Shown here piece after piece: positions 32,111 through 41,176 of a DNA stretch of 64,000 bases (position 1 is its first letter; each line of letters starts with the position of its first letter). The notes beneath the pieces were generated by a model, which saw nothing but the letters and a program-made list of their open reading frames with translations, did not search any database and had not been told where the DNA came from. Source of the DNA: Clostridia bacterium (GTDB lineage Bacteria; Bacillota; Clostridia; Christensenellales; UBA1242); NCBI GenBank assembly GCA_017537515.1, contig JAFYKO010000170.1, positions 1 through 64,000 on the forward strand. The letters are read 5' to 3'. Position numbers and translations under genes: made by a program.

Positions 32111-32128
32111 ACTACCGAGGTATGAAAA

Positions 32129-32566
32129 ATGGTTACGCTCAAAAATCTAGCAGACAACTATTCCAAGGTGTTTTCCCCCAAGGTCACGCCAAAGGTTCGC
32201 CATAGTTCCGCAAAGCACAACGGACACTACGTCCTGCTCAAAGGCACCGCTACGGGTTCCAACGGATTATACACTATGGAAGTGGAACTGCAAAAGGACG
32301 AAGCAGGCAAGGTCAGTTTCCAAAGCCCCGTGTCCTACATTATCTGTTCCTGCCCCGCATTCCAATACTACGTGCAGGACCCGCTCGCAAAAATCGGGTC
32401 CACCTATCCTGGAACGGGTCACGTGAACAAGAAGATTAACAACCCGAAGCAGGTTGCTGCCCCGTGCAAGCACTTGCTTGCCTACATTAACTATCTTATG
32501 GCAAAGGGTGTCTTGAACCGTGTCAATATGACCGCACCTGCACTTCCCGAAACGAAAAAGAAATAG
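32129..32566 (+). CDS. SWIM-type zinc finger protein
   Basis: 145 residues. CSCPAF followed after about 37 residues by PCKHLLAYI is the CxC...CxH SWIM pattern, a zinc-binding module for nucleic acid or protein contacts. The insert between the pairs is longer than usual. Located between the endolysin and a large virion-like gene. Confidence 0.75.
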   Translation: MVTLKNLADNYSKVFSPKVTPKVRHSSAKHNGHYVLLKGTATGSNGLYTMEVELQKDEAGKVSFQSPVSYIICSCPAFQYYVQDPLAKIGSTYPGTGHVNKKINNPKQVAAPCKHLLAYINYLMAKGVLNRVNMTAPALPETKKK

Positions 32567-32569
32567 TCT

Positions 32570-35506
32570 ATGTCCTTATTTTCCAAGATAGGTTCCTTAT
32601 TCAAGGAAAAACCCTCCGACTCCATTATGGACGATAACGTAGCGGTTGCTGCCGACGACAACAACCCGTATGTTGCGTCTGTAGTCCTGGGTGCCCGTAA
32701 TGCGTATGACACGCTTCATATGCTAATGGCTCCAATGATTAGGGGTAAGAAGTCTTCATTGAAGCAGATTGACAAGTGGTTGAACGATTGGCTTGACCGA
32801 TTGAAGCAGATTGAAGATATGTATTCCGAACTGCTTGGAAAGATTAACGACCTGGGTGACGATTTTACGGGGACGTTTACCCTGGACTTCGCAAAGGAAG
32901 CCTGGGAAATCGTCCAGGACACGCCTATCCTGCGTCGCTATATGGGCGAAGCAAACTATTGGGCACTCTATGACGCTATGGGCATTCTAGCCACGCAGAC
33001 AGGAAGTCTTGCGGGCGACTTGCTTGCAGGTGTAAAGGCGACAATCAAGCAGACAATCCTGGCTCTTATTTCTATGACCGACGGGTTGCTTTGCCTGGAA
33101 TCCTACCTTGGAATGATACAGCAGTATTGGGGTGCCCTGTATTTCAAGATTACACCGCTCCCGCTGCTTGATAGCATTGTCCCTAACGTGACGACGGCTT
33201 ATTGGTATAAGATGCCCATTCCGTCCCAAAGCAACGGAGTGGAACACCAAATCACGCTTTACAACAATCCTCCTCCGACCCAGGTCACGAACCCCCCAGG
33301 AAGAGGGTTTACCCCGCTACCGCTGCCTATCCCCGACCCTATAATGGTCACACGGCAAGCGTCGTATATTGGCAAGTTTGACTATCAAAACCCCGACACC
33401 TGGTATCTTAACGGGACCCCGTATTACCTGCCCAATACAATGTATATGCTTGAACGTGCGTTGCAGTATTGGGGCAGTTCCTACACGAACGAATATATCC
33501 CGATTCTCAATTCTTTCTACCCCAGGCGACCGTATGGCGAAGGCTCCGCAAAGCCCCTGCGTGTGGGTCACACGTTCGCACAACTTGACACGGACAAAAT
33601 GTCGCTCAATGGCACCAACGTGGACGTTTCGGACGGGGACAGCGACAAGCCTAGCGTGACAGAAATCTTTGCCCCGATTTTCACTGAAAAGTTCGTGGCT
33701 TTAATGGACGAATGGCAGCAACTTTATGAATCTGCCTATAACTTGATACTCAACTATGTCCTGGAGGGTTTCCAGGCTTTTGGCGTAGAACCGTCCACCA
33801 TTACTGCATTTTGGGTGTTGCAGCAGGACCCTACCAATGTCCACCCCAAGGGCAACTACGAACGTTGGCGTTTGGATAGCGGTTTGGCGAGCATTGTTGA
33901 AAACCAAATGACTACCGTTTGGCGACAAATGGTAATTGAGTTTGCAACCAATAACCCTGTTGAACCTGGCGAAGACCCGTTTGAAAAAATGTATGACGCT
34001 GTTATGGCAGCGTTCGGGGAAGCAGCCCACACCATTAGCGGTAGGGACGGCAGTTTGAGCGAAGACGAAGTGTATATGGCTGCTCCGTCCTTTAACCCTG
34101 TAAATGGCGTGAGCGACGACTTGAACCGTAATTATGGTGTCCCGTTTGTCGCTTATAAGGTAAACAAGAAGAAGGGACAGGTAATTCAAACTTCTTCGGG
34201 AGGGCAGACCGTTGCCGAGGGCGATACCGTGAATGTGGCTTATTCCGTTGACGACGTTGGATTTGTTATGTTCCCGTCTAACGATTCTACGAATTACCAG
34301 GTCCGAAACCGCAGTATTGAGTTCAACTGCGTGGCGGGGTATATTCTTGCCACTATGCAGAATGTCACGGCAGGGTTGAATGTGGCAACACCTGTTAAAG
34401 ATGAACCTCAAAGGAACGAACAAGGCGAATACGTTAGGGAACCGCAGACCATAGGCTACCAGGGCGGGGACGCTGTTAATGACGACGCTACCTTGATTGA
34501 GCAGTATATGAGCGTGGATGCTGCGATTGCACAGCCGAAAGAATTGGGTCCTGTGTCCGAATCCCTGCACAAGCACAAGTCCGCTCAACTTAATCTTGCA
34601 AAGGTCCTGGTTAAGAATGAAAGCATTTACCTGGGCAACATTTTCTTCCCCGACGGTAAGGTTCCCGCTTCTGCCGAAGAAGCCCAGGCACCCTTGACGT
34701 TCGTGACCTACTACCGCTCGTTTAACGAATCGGCTACTAGCGTAAACGAAGAACTCGCAGACATTATCGGGTATTCCATAGACCACGGGCGTGAAACAAA
34801 GTTCCCGTGCTTTGGTGTCTATGGCGAATTGCTCTCTATGCAGTCCTGGCACTACAAGGAAATGCCCTACCTGGAATTTGCAGCCAAATACGCAAAGGTC
34901 AAGTCGGGTTCTAGCCTGTATTACGAACGTGCCAACCCTGGGCATATCGTGTATTACCATTCTAGTTATGTGTCGCAGACCCGTTCTATGCAAATGGCGA
35001 TTATCCACGAATCGTTGGAAAGCACGACGAAATCCTACGGCTCCAAGGACTCTTACACGTTCTATGTCTTCCCTTGCGAAAGCATATCTGTTTCCAAGTT
35101 GTCGGATAGTCCTAGCCTGGGTTCGTTCTTGTCCGTTGACGCTGTAAGCCCTAGCGGGGACGAATACCATTACATAACTATGCGTAATCCGATACCGAAG
35201 TGTGCCAAATACGTGGACCCCGAAAAATGGTCGCTGATGGATATTATCCACGAATTGTATCTTTTGGCTTACAATCTTGCGGGTCTTTGCGGGGACAACG
35301 GGGAACGATTGAAGAACTTGCAGGACGACCTGTCGGAGTTCCATATTTCCACCCCGAAGTTCATTGGGCAGTTGCCCGAAAACAACGGGCAGTATTCCCC
35401 GTTCCGATTTGAAATCTTCAAGGACTATTCCGACAAGATTGAAAAGTTCGTGAACTCCGTTTACGATTTTAGGGCTAAAATTATCGCTGCGACCGAAGCA
35501 TTGTAG
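32570..35506 (+). CDS. large probable virion protein
   Basis: 978 residues with no recognised domain. N-terminal 210 residues are helical (including a hydrophobic stretch about 160-185), the middle is Pro/Tyr/Thr-rich (NNPPPTQVTNPPGRG) and the rest is mixed. Size, composition and place between endolysin and tail-fibre-like genes suggest a baseplate or tail component (inference). Four bases separate it from the SWIM gene. Confidence 0.65.
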   Translation: MSLFSKIGSLFKEKPSDSIMDDNVAVAADDNNPYVASVVLGARNAYDTLHMLMAPMIRGKKSSLKQIDKWLNDWLDRLKQIEDMYSELLGKINDLGDDFTGTFTLDFAKEAWEIVQDTPILRRYMGEANYWALYDAMGILATQTGSLAGDLLAGVKATIKQTILALISMTDGLLCLESYLGMIQQYWGALYFKITPLPLLDSIVPNVTTAYWYKMPIPSQSNGVEHQITLYNNPPPTQVTNPPGRGFTPLPLPIPDPIMVTRQASYIGKFDYQNPDTWYLNGTPYYLPNTMYMLERALQYWGSSYTNEYIPILNSFYPRRPYGEGSAKPLRVGHTFAQLDTDKMSLNGTNVDVSDGDSDKPSVTEIFAPIFTEKFVALMDEWQQLYESAYNLILNYVLEGFQAFGVEPSTITAFWVLQQDPTNVHPKGNYERWRLDSGLASIVENQMTTVWRQMVIEFATNNPVEPGEDPFEKMYDAVMAAFGEAAHTISGRDGSLSEDEVYMAAPSFNPVNGVSDDLNRNYGVPFVAYKVNKKKGQVIQTSSGGQTVAEGDTVNVAYSVDDVGFVMFPSNDSTNYQVRNRSIEFNCVAGYILATMQNVTAGLNVATPVKDEPQRNEQGEYVREPQTIGYQGGDAVNDDATLIEQYMSVDAAIAQPKELGPVSESLHKHKSAQLNLAKVLVKNESIYLGNIFFPDGKVPASAEEAQAPLTFVTYYRSFNESATSVNEELADIIGYSIDHGRETKFPCFGVYGELLSMQSWHYKEMPYLEFAAKYAKVKSGSSLYYERANPGHIVYYHSSYVSQTRSMQMAIIHESLESTTKSYGSKDSYTFYVFPCESISVSKLSDSPSLGSFLSVDAVSPSGDEYHYITMRNPIPKCAKYVDPEKWSLMDIIHELYLLAYNLAGLCGDNGERLKNLQDDLSEFHISTPKFIGQLPENNGQYSPFRFEIFKDYSDKIEKFVNSVYDFRAKIIAATEAL

Positions 35507-35544
35507 GGATAAAAAGTTATTTTTAAGTAAAAGAGGTTGTCTTT

Positions 35545-37140
35545 ATGAAGAATAATCCGAACCAAGAAATCCATACCGACTATCGGGCAAACGACATTTT
35601 CAAGCCCATTAACGCTAACAGGTTGGCAGAATCCATCCATTATGATTTTGTCATTACCCAGGAAATGCTTGACAAGTTTATGGAACAGAATCCTGGGTAC
35701 ACTACAATAGGTATTGGCGTTCTGCTTAACAGCAATTCTGATGGGACAAAAAATGATACCTACGCTACCCTGGCGAAAGCACCTGTAAGCGTATTTATTG
35801 CTGCGAAAACTCCATCTAACATTGTTTATGATTTTACGGATTCTTTTATAGCTACTTCAAGTAGCATTTTGGACATTTCGGATTTTATGGAGAACGGTCA
35901 ATACACTGTCACTAAAACAGATGGTGTTGTGGATGTCTATTCGGAATATCCGTATAGTGCAAACATCACAGGTGGTGTGAATTTCCATAGCACCCCCAAG
36001 GCACCCTTGACAGTCGGTGTAGTTCAATATAATGGCGTTATTCGTATCGGTGCTTACAAGACCACAGGTAGTTCGCCTATTAACGTATTCCGAAACGGTG
36101 ACATAAAGGTCATTACACAGGAACTTGTCAGTGGTTATGGATTTTCGGATGTGCTGACAAGTGCCTCACAAAACCCTAGCCTGTTCGTAGCTGATTGGAT
36201 GGGTGGCGGTAGCAGCGGTGACTTGGGATATGTCATTAGTGATACAGATACAGAAGTCTTTGGGTTATATGGTCGTTTCGTTGAATCCGATAAATTAGGT
36301 ACACGTGCTAACTTGTTAGTTAGTTCTTACTACGGTATATCCACATATTACAGGAGTCAAGCTAATGCACTTGGTTTGATTTTCAGTAATGCTATGGATG
36401 GGGTAAATATCACAGTTCACACTGATGGAACAATAACAAAGAGTAGTACACATAACAACGGGGCTATAGATAAAGTAATATTAGTGGATATGCATAAACC
36501 CGCTATCCCTGGGTTAGTGAGTACTGCTACAACTATAGCACAATGCATATCCGAATATAGAAGTGGAACTTTAAGTAAACTAGATAGTATGTACACTGCC
36601 TCAAATAGCTTTGACTTTAAGGGGGCAACTATTTTAGATTGGTACACTTGGGAAACTATTGCAAAAGAGGGTTACAACGAGTTTGTATCTAACGATAATG
36701 ATGAATTATATATAAACGCTGATTCATTGTCGGAGGGTATTGTATATGAAGTTAATGTTCATCTTATGAACATAGATAGCAGGAGGGGCGGTGATTCGGT
36801 AGTTACATCCACATCAACCGAAATAAAGCCTGTGACCCCCAATGAACCTATGGATGTTGTGACAAGCGTTTCTAGAGAAACATTTGACACTACCCATCGA
36901 GACAAGTGGGCTATGTTGTTTTGTAACAATTACGGAGTAGTTCAACCATTAAAAGGGTGGGCACCACCTTCCGAAAGTGTTGACGCATCGCCTAGCACCA
37001 AGGTGTATATAAAATTTAGTTCTTTCACTAGGTATGGTGGTTTTGACGTGGGTAATCGTTTAAGGATAAACCACGATGCTGCCATAGGTAAGGTTTTATT
37101 TTTTAAATTAAACGGTTACATATATGTGCTAGGTTATTAA
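35545..37140 (+). CDS. probable tail fibre / receptor-binding protein
   Basis: 531 residues, Ser/Thr/Gly/Asn-rich and beta-dominated, with a short conserved-looking N-terminal region (residues 1-60) that could attach to the virion. From about 35,700 the codon use becomes clearly more AT-rich and relaxed than in neighbouring genes, a sign of recent exchange, as is common for receptor-binding tips. The stop overlaps the glycosyltransferase start (TAATG). No enzymatic motif seen. Confidence 0.6.
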   Translation: MKNNPNQEIHTDYRANDIFKPINANRLAESIHYDFVITQEMLDKFMEQNPGYTTIGIGVLLNSNSDGTKNDTYATLAKAPVSVFIAAKTPSNIVYDFTDSFIATSSSILDISDFMENGQYTVTKTDGVVDVYSEYPYSANITGGVNFHSTPKAPLTVGVVQYNGVIRIGAYKTTGSSPINVFRNGDIKVITQELVSGYGFSDVLTSASQNPSLFVADWMGGGSSGDLGYVISDTDTEVFGLYGRFVESDKLGTRANLLVSSYYGISTYYRSQANALGLIFSNAMDGVNITVHTDGTITKSSTHNNGAIDKVILVDMHKPAIPGLVSTATTIAQCISEYRSGTLSKLDSMYTASNSFDFKGATILDWYTWETIAKEGYNEFVSNDNDELYINADSLSEGIVYEVNVHLMNIDSRRGGDSVVTSTSTEIKPVTPNEPMDVVTSVSRETFDTTHRDKWAMLFCNNYGVVQPLKGWAPPSESVDASPSTKVYIKFSSFTRYGGFDVGNRLRINHDAAIGKVLFFKLNGYIYVLGY

Positions 37141-37856
37141 TGTTGCTACGTGTAATTCTGTCCCACAACCAAACGGAAAATATCCGAAAGTTTCCGCACG
37201 ACCAACAGACCGTGTTCGTGTTTGACGCTCCGACATCCGAAGACATTAAGGAATGTGAAGCCCTGGGCTGTCGCTACGTCCTTATGCCGTCGGCAGGCCA
37301 CAGGGGTATGAACAGAAACACGGGCTTGCAGTATATCTTACAGACGTTCTCCCCGAACTACGACGACTACGTTGAGTTCTTTGACGGGGACCGCTACCCG
37401 ACGGACTACAACCCCGAAAAGGTCCAAAAGATTATGCAGGACAGTCACATTGATTGTATGCTTTATTCTTGCGAACACGATGCCCGTCATAAAAAGATTT
37501 TCGTTCCGTTGAGCGGTGCCACGTTGGTAGATACGGGGACACTTTGCAACCCGTTCTATGCCTGCGGGTTCTGTATGCGTGTGGGTGCTATCCAGGATAT
37601 TATGGCATACAACCACGGCTTTCTGTTTGAGCCACGCTTTGACAAGTGGGGCAGCGAAGACCAATTCCTTGGGCTTGAATGCGAACACCTGCATTTCCGT
37701 GTAGCTATGACGAACGAAACGCTACTTAACGGCAGCGTAGGTGGCGACTCCGACCAACACCAGGACTATCGGGAATCCTTGCAGACCTACGTTGACTTGA
37801 TACGTGAACACGACTTCCCGATACGGAACAAGCCCCGTGATTTTGTAGTAGTGTAA
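37140..37856 (+). CDS. GT-A fold glycosyltransferase
   Basis: 238 residues. FFDGDRYP (DxD at Asp82-Asp84, nucleotide-sugar/metal site) and DKWGSEDQFLG (the W-G-x-E-D motif of many family 2 and 27 enzymes). Probably transfers a sugar onto a phage component or host glycan. Translationally coupled to the fibre gene, so fibre glycosylation is a reasonable guess. Confidence 0.75.
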   Translation: MLLRVILSHNQTENIRKFPHDQQTVFVFDAPTSEDIKECEALGCRYVLMPSAGHRGMNRNTGLQYILQTFSPNYDDYVEFFDGDRYPTDYNPEKVQKIMQDSHIDCMLYSCEHDARHKKIFVPLSGATLVDTGTLCNPFYACGFCMRVGAIQDIMAYNHGFLFEPRFDKWGSEDQFLGLECEHLHFRVAMTNETLLNGSVGGDSDQHQDYRESLQTYVDLIREHDFPIRNKPRDFVVV

Positions 37857-37883
37857 ACTAAATTTAACATACTATTTTAACAA

Positions 37884-37918
37884 TACCTGTTGACAATAAG
37901 CAGGTATTTTGTTATATT
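37884..37918 (+). promoter_or_regulatory. class 1 promoter with perfect palindrome
   Basis: -35 TTGACA (37890-37895), 17 bp, -10 TATATT (37913-37918). Palindrome TACCTG-n11-CAGGTA (37884-37906). An approximately 80-bp near-duplicate of the 23.25 kb promoter region. Confidence 0.9.
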
Positions 37919-37963
37919 TAGGGTGTAAAAGAAAGACAACCACCACAAGCGAGGATAATCCCA

Positions 37964-38272
37964 ATGATTAAGACCGACTACCAAACCGTAAAGAACTGCC
38001 CGTTCTCCTTGGACGTTCGCTACAATATCAATAATGCTTCCAAGGTCGGACGTATCGCAAAGAAGTTCGCAGATACGAAAATGACATTTGGCGGTTTCTA
38101 TTGCTACGATGCTGTTTACGGCTTCAATTCCAAGGAAAAGGCTGACGCTTGCAAGGCTGCTCTTGAAGAAGCATTCAAGGGCGTGGATAGCGTAGGTGTC
38201 GGAACCGTCACGGACACCTATATGGAAAAGGTGGAAGCGGAAATCTACTTTATGGAACACGAAAAGGTTTAA
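37964..38272 (+). CDS. hypothetical protein
   Basis: 102 residues, first after a class 1 promoter (AAGCGAGGATAA leader). Ferredoxin-like beta-alpha-beta pattern with a helix KEKADACKAALEEAF. No family recognised. Confidence 0.65.
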   Translation: MIKTDYQTVKNCPFSLDVRYNINNASKVGRIAKKFADTKMTFGGFYCYDAVYGFNSKEKADACKAALEEAFKGVDSVGVGTVTDTYMEKVEAEIYFMEHEKV

Positions 38273-38289
38273 TCACGAGGGCAATCACT

Positions 38290-38475
38290 ATGAACAACAA
38301 TTTCTCTATTAACGAATACGTTCCGAACGGCTATTCTTCCTGGACCGCATACAACCGCCACCAGGCACGTATGGAAAAGGTCAAGTATTGGGCACAGGGC
38401 ATCGCAGGTGCGATTGTCCTCTTGGGTGCCTACGCATTCAATGGATTCGTAGATACGGTCCTTTTCCCGATGTAG
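38290..38475 (+). CDS. small membrane protein
   Basis: 61 residues with an N-terminal polar half and one hydrophobic segment (about 35-58, YWAQGIAGAIVLLGAYAFNG). Preceded by CACGAGGGCA. Function unknown. Confidence 0.65.
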   Translation: MNNNFSINEYVPNGYSSWTAYNRHQARMEKVKYWAQGIAGAIVLLGAYAFNGFVDTVLFPM

Positions 38476-38484
38476 GGGGTTACT

Positions 38485-39051
38485 ATGGATATTGAAGCAA
38501 GAGTTAAATTACCGCCCTCGGACATTCCGAACCGAAACGGCAAGGTCTATCCGAGGGACGCTATTCTAAAAGCCTGCGAAGAAAAGGGTATTACTGTCCA
38601 CGACGAAATGCAGGTAAAGGTTCCTGCGGGAGCCTTGGAACAGACACACACGATTACGTCCGTGAAGTTCTCCAAGGATTTCGGGCATATCAGCCACCGC
38701 AACAACACGATTATCCTGGATGATGTTCTTGCCGATTTCTTGGCAAAGGACGAACAGCTGCGTGTGGTTACGCTCGGCTTCCCCAAGCCTACCGACCCGT
38801 ATATGCCCGACACCGAAGAAGAACTTTTGCACAAGGCAGGCGTGGGCACAATCAGCACTATCAAGAACGTGGGCGGGGAGTATATTGCTTCTGTGACGAT
38901 TGACCCCAAGATGCCCTGTGGTGATACCCTGCTCAAAATTCTTTCAAGCAATGTCAAGTTGGGCTTTGCTTTCGGTGGATTCGGTGAACAGGTCGGTGAT
39001 AACCAATACCAATTTACGGAAATCACTAGCGTAGCCCTGCTACCCGAATAA
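38485..39051 (+). CDS. protein with distant prohead-protease-like layout
   Basis: 188 residues. PNRNGKVYPRDAI resembles the N-x-N-G-R-x-Y-P opening of phage prohead proteases, and IASVTIDPKMPCGDTLLKIL plus NVKLGFAFGGFG sits where those enzymes have the strand with catalytic Ser (G-x-S-x-R). That Ser is replaced here, so the protein is inactive or only distantly related. The next gene has a similar C-terminal layout. Function otherwise unknown. Confidence 0.5.
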   Translation: MDIEARVKLPPSDIPNRNGKVYPRDAILKACEEKGITVHDEMQVKVPAGALEQTHTITSVKFSKDFGHISHRNNTIILDDVLADFLAKDEQLRVVTLGFPKPTDPYMPDTEEELLHKAGVGTISTIKNVGGEYIASVTIDPKMPCGDTLLKILSSNVKLGFAFGGFGEQVGDNQYQFTEITSVALLPE

Positions 39052-39073
39052 ACCGATTATGTAGAGGTTTACT

Positions 39074-39721
39074 ATGAATCGTGAAGAAATCAAGAACCGC
39101 CTGTATTTCGTTGCCGACACCATTAGAATGAACGCTGACAAGTTCGCTGCGGGCGAAACCCTTGAAAATGAAGATTGGGTCAAGGCTGCAAAGGAATTTA
39201 CGTCCTGCTTGAATTACCTAATGCAGTCGCAGCGGGACTTTGAAGAAGTCCGTGCAGAAGAAGAACCGCACGAAACCCCGTCGTTACGAAACGTTATTCG
39301 CATTGACGTTCCCGTGAACTTTGAGCATAATGGTCTTAGGTATCGGATTGCCGAAAGTGAAATTAACAGGTTTATGAGTTTACCTGCAAAGTTCCGTCCT
39401 GCGTCTATGGGCACGGAAAACGAAGAACACAGCCCGTCCGTCAACGGGGACGTTCCCCGAAAAGTTGGCGAAGTGGCTGCTATCAATTTGGACCCTGTTC
39501 ACGGGCTTGTCGCCCAAATTGACGTGGATTCGCACCAATACAAATTCGGGCAAATCCTCAAGACGCTCATTCAAGGGGGATATGCCCCCAAGTTTACGCT
39601 GTGCGGTGAACTTGAAGAAGACTTTGACCAGGTAATGAAAGTCGTGAAACTCACGCATATTTCCATAGACGTTCCACCCGCATTCGGAGCGTCCCGACCC
39701 AAGGAGGCTGACAATGGTTGA
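39074..39721 (+). CDS. hypothetical protein, distant relative of the preceding gene
   Basis: 215 residues. Residues 1-80 are helical. Residues 135-210 (VGEVAAINLDPVHGLVAQIDVD, QILKTLIQGGYAPKFTLCGE, LTHISIDVPPAFGAS) follow the same strand-helix-strand order seen in prohead-protease folds and in the previous gene. No catalytic Ser/His pair is evident. AGGTTTACT precedes the ATG. Confidence 0.5.
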   Translation: MNREEIKNRLYFVADTIRMNADKFAAGETLENEDWVKAAKEFTSCLNYLMQSQRDFEEVRAEEEPHETPSLRNVIRIDVPVNFEHNGLRYRIAESEINRFMSLPAKFRPASMGTENEEHSPSVNGDVPRKVGEVAAINLDPVHGLVAQIDVDSHQYKFGQILKTLIQGGYAPKFTLCGELEEDFDQVMKVVKLTHISIDVPPAFGASRPKEADNG

Positions 39722-39956
39722 AAATTCTGTAATCTTTAGCGACCTTGACATTAACAATCCGAACCCCCGAAAAGTCAAGTGCATTCGCAACGACCGAAAT
39801 TCGGGCTATTGGGGCGACGACAAGCACGAACTGACCGTTGGCGAAATCTACGACCTAGAACGTGTGGAAGTCTATGATTGGTATTCCCACGTTTATATCA
39901 AGGGCATAGACCACCCGTTCAATTCCGTGCTGTTTGACGAAGTGGGGGAAGAATGA
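39714..39956 (+). CDS. conserved small hypothetical protein
   Basis: 80 residues: VKCIRNDRNSG, LTVGEIYDLERVEVYDWYSHVYI and HPFNSVLF form a recurring small beta-barrel-like pattern found in uncharacterised phage and bacterial proteins. Overlaps both neighbours by a few bases. Confidence 0.6.
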   Translation: MVENSVIFSDLDINNPNPRKVKCIRNDRNSGYWGDDKHELTVGEIYDLERVEVYDWYSHVYIKGIDHPFNSVLFDEVGEE

Positions 39957-40444
39957 ACTTCAAGGACTTCCACGACTACGCAAAGCGTATGAAGCCCGTC
40001 ATAAAGCAGGCTGACAGGTTGGAGTGCAGAAAGTTTCTTGATGACCTTATTGCAGCACACCCCGAATATGCCGAAAAACTTAAAGTGGTCCAAACCTGCT
40101 TTTTAAGTTTCCAGGTAATCCATTCGCACCTGTTTGACCTTGCGAACGACGCTATGCAGATTGAGCGGAACTATCGTGCCAGGGTTGACGCAGGAAGCAA
40201 TCCCCTGGGGCTGAAACTGACCGACAAGGCAAAGGCTATGATACCAAACAAGTGCCCGCACTGCAACTGCGGTCTGCTTGAAGTGGGTGTCGGTGGCGAA
40301 GACTTCGGGGACGACAGCACGTTCCAGGTAGTCCGTGAAAGCGAAAAGGGCTATGTCCTTAAAGCGTCGCCCCTCAACGAAGACTTGCAGATTTCTAGCG
40401 ATAGTATCTTGTTCTGCCCCATTTGCGGGAGGGAATTGCAGTGA
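39953..40444 (+). CDS. hypothetical protein with C-terminal zinc ribbon
   Basis: 163 residues: helical N-terminal 95, then CPHCNCG and a final CPICGREL, a four-cysteine ribbon with a long insert. ATGA start coupling; the stop overlaps the next GTG start. Confidence 0.65.
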   Translation: MNFKDFHDYAKRMKPVIKQADRLECRKFLDDLIAAHPEYAEKLKVVQTCFLSFQVIHSHLFDLANDAMQIERNYRARVDAGSNPLGLKLTDKAKAMIPNKCPHCNCGLLEVGVGGEDFGDDSTFQVVRESEKGYVLKASPLNEDLQISSDSILFCPICGRELQ

Positions 40445-40596
40445 TTAAGTTTTTGGTTATTTGCACTTTCGTGAACCCTGCATACAAGCCGAAGTATCGC
40501 CTGTTTTCCACGGAATCCAAGGCACAGGCTTTTATCGCTATGCAGCCACCTACGACTACGGCAACTCTTGAAATGCTGCGTGAAGACGAAGAATAG
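40441..40596 (+). CDS. 51-residue hypothetical protein, GTG start
   Basis: GTGA overlap with the preceding stop. Product (M)IKFLVICTFVNPAYKPKYR... with strand-helix layout and acidic tail REDEE. Nothing recognised. Confidence 0.55.
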   Translation: MIKFLVICTFVNPAYKPKYRLFSTESKAQAFIAMQPPTTTATLEMLREDEE

Positions 40597-40625
40597 AAGG
40601 ATTGTTGCTATATAGGTATTGACGA

Positions 40626-40757
40626 ATGTTTTGGCGTGGGCTTCGGGCGTTAGGGACCATATCTTTTGTAGTCGTGTGTATCTTAATCACGATGATAGCA
40701 ATATCCGTATTCGCCCTGTATGCCATAACAATGATTAACGAACTTTTTTATAAATGA
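40626..40757 (+). CDS. 43-residue single-span membrane peptide
   Basis: ATG 12 nt after a class 2-like box (CTATATA, 40608-40614). One long hydrophobic segment (about residues 11-36, TISFVVVCILITMIAISVF...), basic N-terminus FWRGLR. Function unknown. Confidence 0.55.
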   Translation: MFWRGLRALGTISFVVVCILITMIAISVFALYAITMINELFYK

Positions 40758-40767
40758 GAGGTGTTAT

Positions 40768-41067
40768 ATGATTACTCCCTACAAGAATTGGACGGACAAG
40801 CAGATTGAAGCCGTCAAGAACAACAAAATCCCGAAGGGCAAGACCTACGCCCAATGTGCCTACTTTGCCCGTGCCCACCTGCACAGGGGCTTCCGTCCCG
40901 TAAAGGGCAAGATTACCGAAGACCGTGACCTGCGTGGCAAGAAGTATTGGGAACTGCACAACAGCGGTATGTCCTATTCGCAGATTGCCGTCCAGGAAGG
41001 CGTTTCCCGTCAGCGTGTCCACGCTATCATTCAGCAGTATCTTGACAGCATTAAGGTTGACGTTTAA
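40768..41067 (+). CDS. helix-turn-helix regulator
   Basis: 99 residues. The C-terminal half holds YWELHNSGMSYSQIAVQEG and VSRQRVHAIIQQY, a helix-turn-helix similar to sigma70 region 4 or resolvase-type HTH (GVSRQRVxxI). The basic N-terminal half may add DNA contacts. GAGAGGTG precedes the ATG. A candidate regulator of the phage promoter classes, but there is no evidence for which. Confidence 0.7.
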   Translation: MITPYKNWTDKQIEAVKNNKIPKGKTYAQCAYFARAHLHRGFRPVKGKITEDRDLRGKKYWELHNSGMSYSQIAVQEGVSRQRVHAIIQQYLDSIKVDV

Positions 41068-41176
41068 ACTTCGGTAATTACTAGAATGTTGCGGTATTGC
41101 TATATTAAAAATAGCCCCTCCGATTTGATGCATCGTCGGGGCGTAAATAACCCCAACAAATTGGAGGTGGCTTTTT

